Assembly: GCA_017613855.1 (NCBI GenBank)
Contig: JAGACY010000276.1
Span: 1-5,842 of the forward strand
DNA length: 5,842 bases
Reading direction: 5' to 3'
From: Pseudomonadota bacterium
Lineage (GTDB): Bacteria; Myxococcota; Bradymonadia; UBA4248
The notes under the pieces were generated by a model that saw nothing but the letters and a program-made list of their open reading frames with translations, was not told where the DNA came from and ran no database searches. The position numbers were made by a program, and so were the translations under genes. Numbering within the stretch: the stretch's first letter is position 1; each line of letters starts with the position of its first letter. Positions 5,495-5,842 of the stretch are shown here, piece by piece.

Positions 5495-5529
5495 AATGAA
5501 TAATGAATAATGAATAATGAACAATGAAG
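5495..5529. repeat. Heptamer array AATGAAT, five units
   Basis: Three perfect AATGAAT units are followed by AATGAAC and AATGAAG. The array starts seven bases upstream of the 109-aa start codon, where a ribosome site and promoter would be expected, and directly abuts the 63-bp repeat. Read on the minus strand it gives the peptide repeat SLFIIHY. Confidence 0.85.
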
Positions 5530-5530
5530 T

Positions 5531-5703
5531 GTACGCCCTGGAGGGGCGGTACATTCGTAGTCAATAGCTTGGTGTGAAATCCACGGATGATCTGTACGCC
5601 CCGGAGGGGCGGTACATTCGTAGTCAATAGCCGCGTGTAAAATTTACGGATAATTTGTTCGTTTCGTAGGGGCGATACATTCGTAGCCAATTACCTGGCG
5701 TGT
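5531..5703. repeat. 63-bp tandem repeat, about 2.7 copies, with GC hairpin core
   Basis: Unit 1 (5531-5593) and unit 2 (5594-5656) match at 54 of 63 bases. A diverged partial third unit follows to about 5703. The first half of each unit is strongly kept: GTACGCCCC-GGA-GGGGCGGTAC, which folds with one bulge, then ATTCGTAG. The second half drifts. This looks like a dispersed intergenic palindromic repeat of unknown function. Confidence 0.8.
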
Positions 5704-5730
5704 CGCAGGCATTCTCGGACAGATAGCAGT

Positions 5731-5790
5731 GCGTATGGCGACCGCAGGAGAGCCATAGCGCTGCTGCGCAGGCGTATTGGCCGCAGGCCA
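5731..5790. repeat. REP-like GC-rich hairpins
   Basis: TATGGC (5734-5739) pairs with GCCATA (5752-5757). GGCC-GCA-GGCC follows at 5779-5789. The pattern GCGTAT...CCGCAGG appears at 5731-5748 and again at 5772-5787, as an imperfect 40-bp duplication. This is probably a decayed intergenic repeat. Confidence 0.45.
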
Positions 5791-5807
5791 AAAGCCGGAG
5801 CGAATAC

Positions 5808-5839
5808 AAAAAAAGCGCCAAACCTTACGATTTGACGCT
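5808..5839 (-). terminator. Rho-independent terminator for a minus-strand gene right of the window
   Basis: On the minus strand AGCGTCAAA (5839-5831) pairs with TTTGGCGCT (5822-5814) through one G-T wobble and an 8-base loop, then runs straight into TTTTTTT (5814-5808). The plus strand has no T-run after the stem. It implies a minus-strand gene or RNA ending just beyond 5842. Confidence 0.75.
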
Positions 5840-5842
5840 TAG

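Larger units (their letters stand above)
5489..5842. other. Repeat-dominated non-coding tail, no convincing gene
   Basis: This stretch of about 350 bp holds the AATGAAT array, the 63-bp tandem repeat, REP-like hairpins and a minus-strand terminator. Open frames on the minus strand (5388-5690 and 5624-5821) are produced by the repeats: the 63-bp unit is a multiple of three and so reads through as a 21-residue pattern. I see no real gene here. Confidence 0.7.

Noticed and set aside
5201..5503. 100-residue plus-strand frame opposite the 109-aa gene
   Set aside because: It is the mirror of the minus-strand gene, with poorer codon third-position pattern and no SD. I keep the minus-strand reading, though the choice is not certain.
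5388..5690. 100-residue minus-strand frame with repeated TTNVPPLRG-type peptide
   Set aside because: It is the translation of the 63-bp repeat and the AATGAAT array. Periodicity divisible by three keeps the frame open, there is no ribosome site, and it overlaps the better-supported 109-aa gene.

Overview
The window is about 5.8 kb of moderate-GC bacterial DNA. Two genes have strong Shine-Dalgarno sites (GGAGGAGG and AGGAGGA), which argues against Bacteroidota. The intergenic DNA is full of short heptamer repeats and GC-rich hairpin repeats. This suggests a repeat-rich, free-living Gram-negative lineage, perhaps of the former Deltaproteobacteria, but I cannot place the organism firmly from sequence alone.

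Layout. (1) Positions 1-3001, minus strand: an AAA+ unfoldase of ClpA type, open at the left edge and missing only its last residues. It has a Clp-N domain, an unusually long disordered linker of roughly 295 residues, two complete ATPase modules, no M-domain, and an IGF tripeptide where ClpP-binding loops sit. (2) Positions 3182-3973, minus strand, just upstream: an unrecognised, acidic, all-helical 263-residue protein, possibly in the same operon. (3) Positions 3974-4310: a structured divergent intergenic region with a strong plus-strand terminator, two further inverted repeats and a 22-bp direct repeat whose second copy carries the next start codon. (4) Positions 4311-4940, plus strand: a deoxynucleoside kinase. 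(5) Positions 4941-5158: intergenic DNA between convergent genes, dominated by heptamer arrays and an arm-to-arm inverted repeat. (6) Positions 5159-5488, minus strand: an unrecognised 109-residue protein with heptamer arrays at both ends. (7) Positions 5489-5842: non-coding repeats (a heptamer array, a 63-bp tandem repeat with a GC hairpin, REP-like hairpins) ending in a minus-strand terminator for a gene outside the window.

How the parts relate. The Clp-type unfoldase is probably a ClpP partner. The helical protein is the natural candidate for a linked factor, but nothing in its sequence proves a role. The deoxynucleoside kinase is a nucleotide-salvage enzyme with no visible functional tie to the Clp pair. 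The most unusual material is the unfoldase linker and the family of period-7 repeats, which occurs in four sequence flavours, repeatedly abuts gene ends and shares flanking words. No defence, CRISPR or mobile-element coding module is visible.
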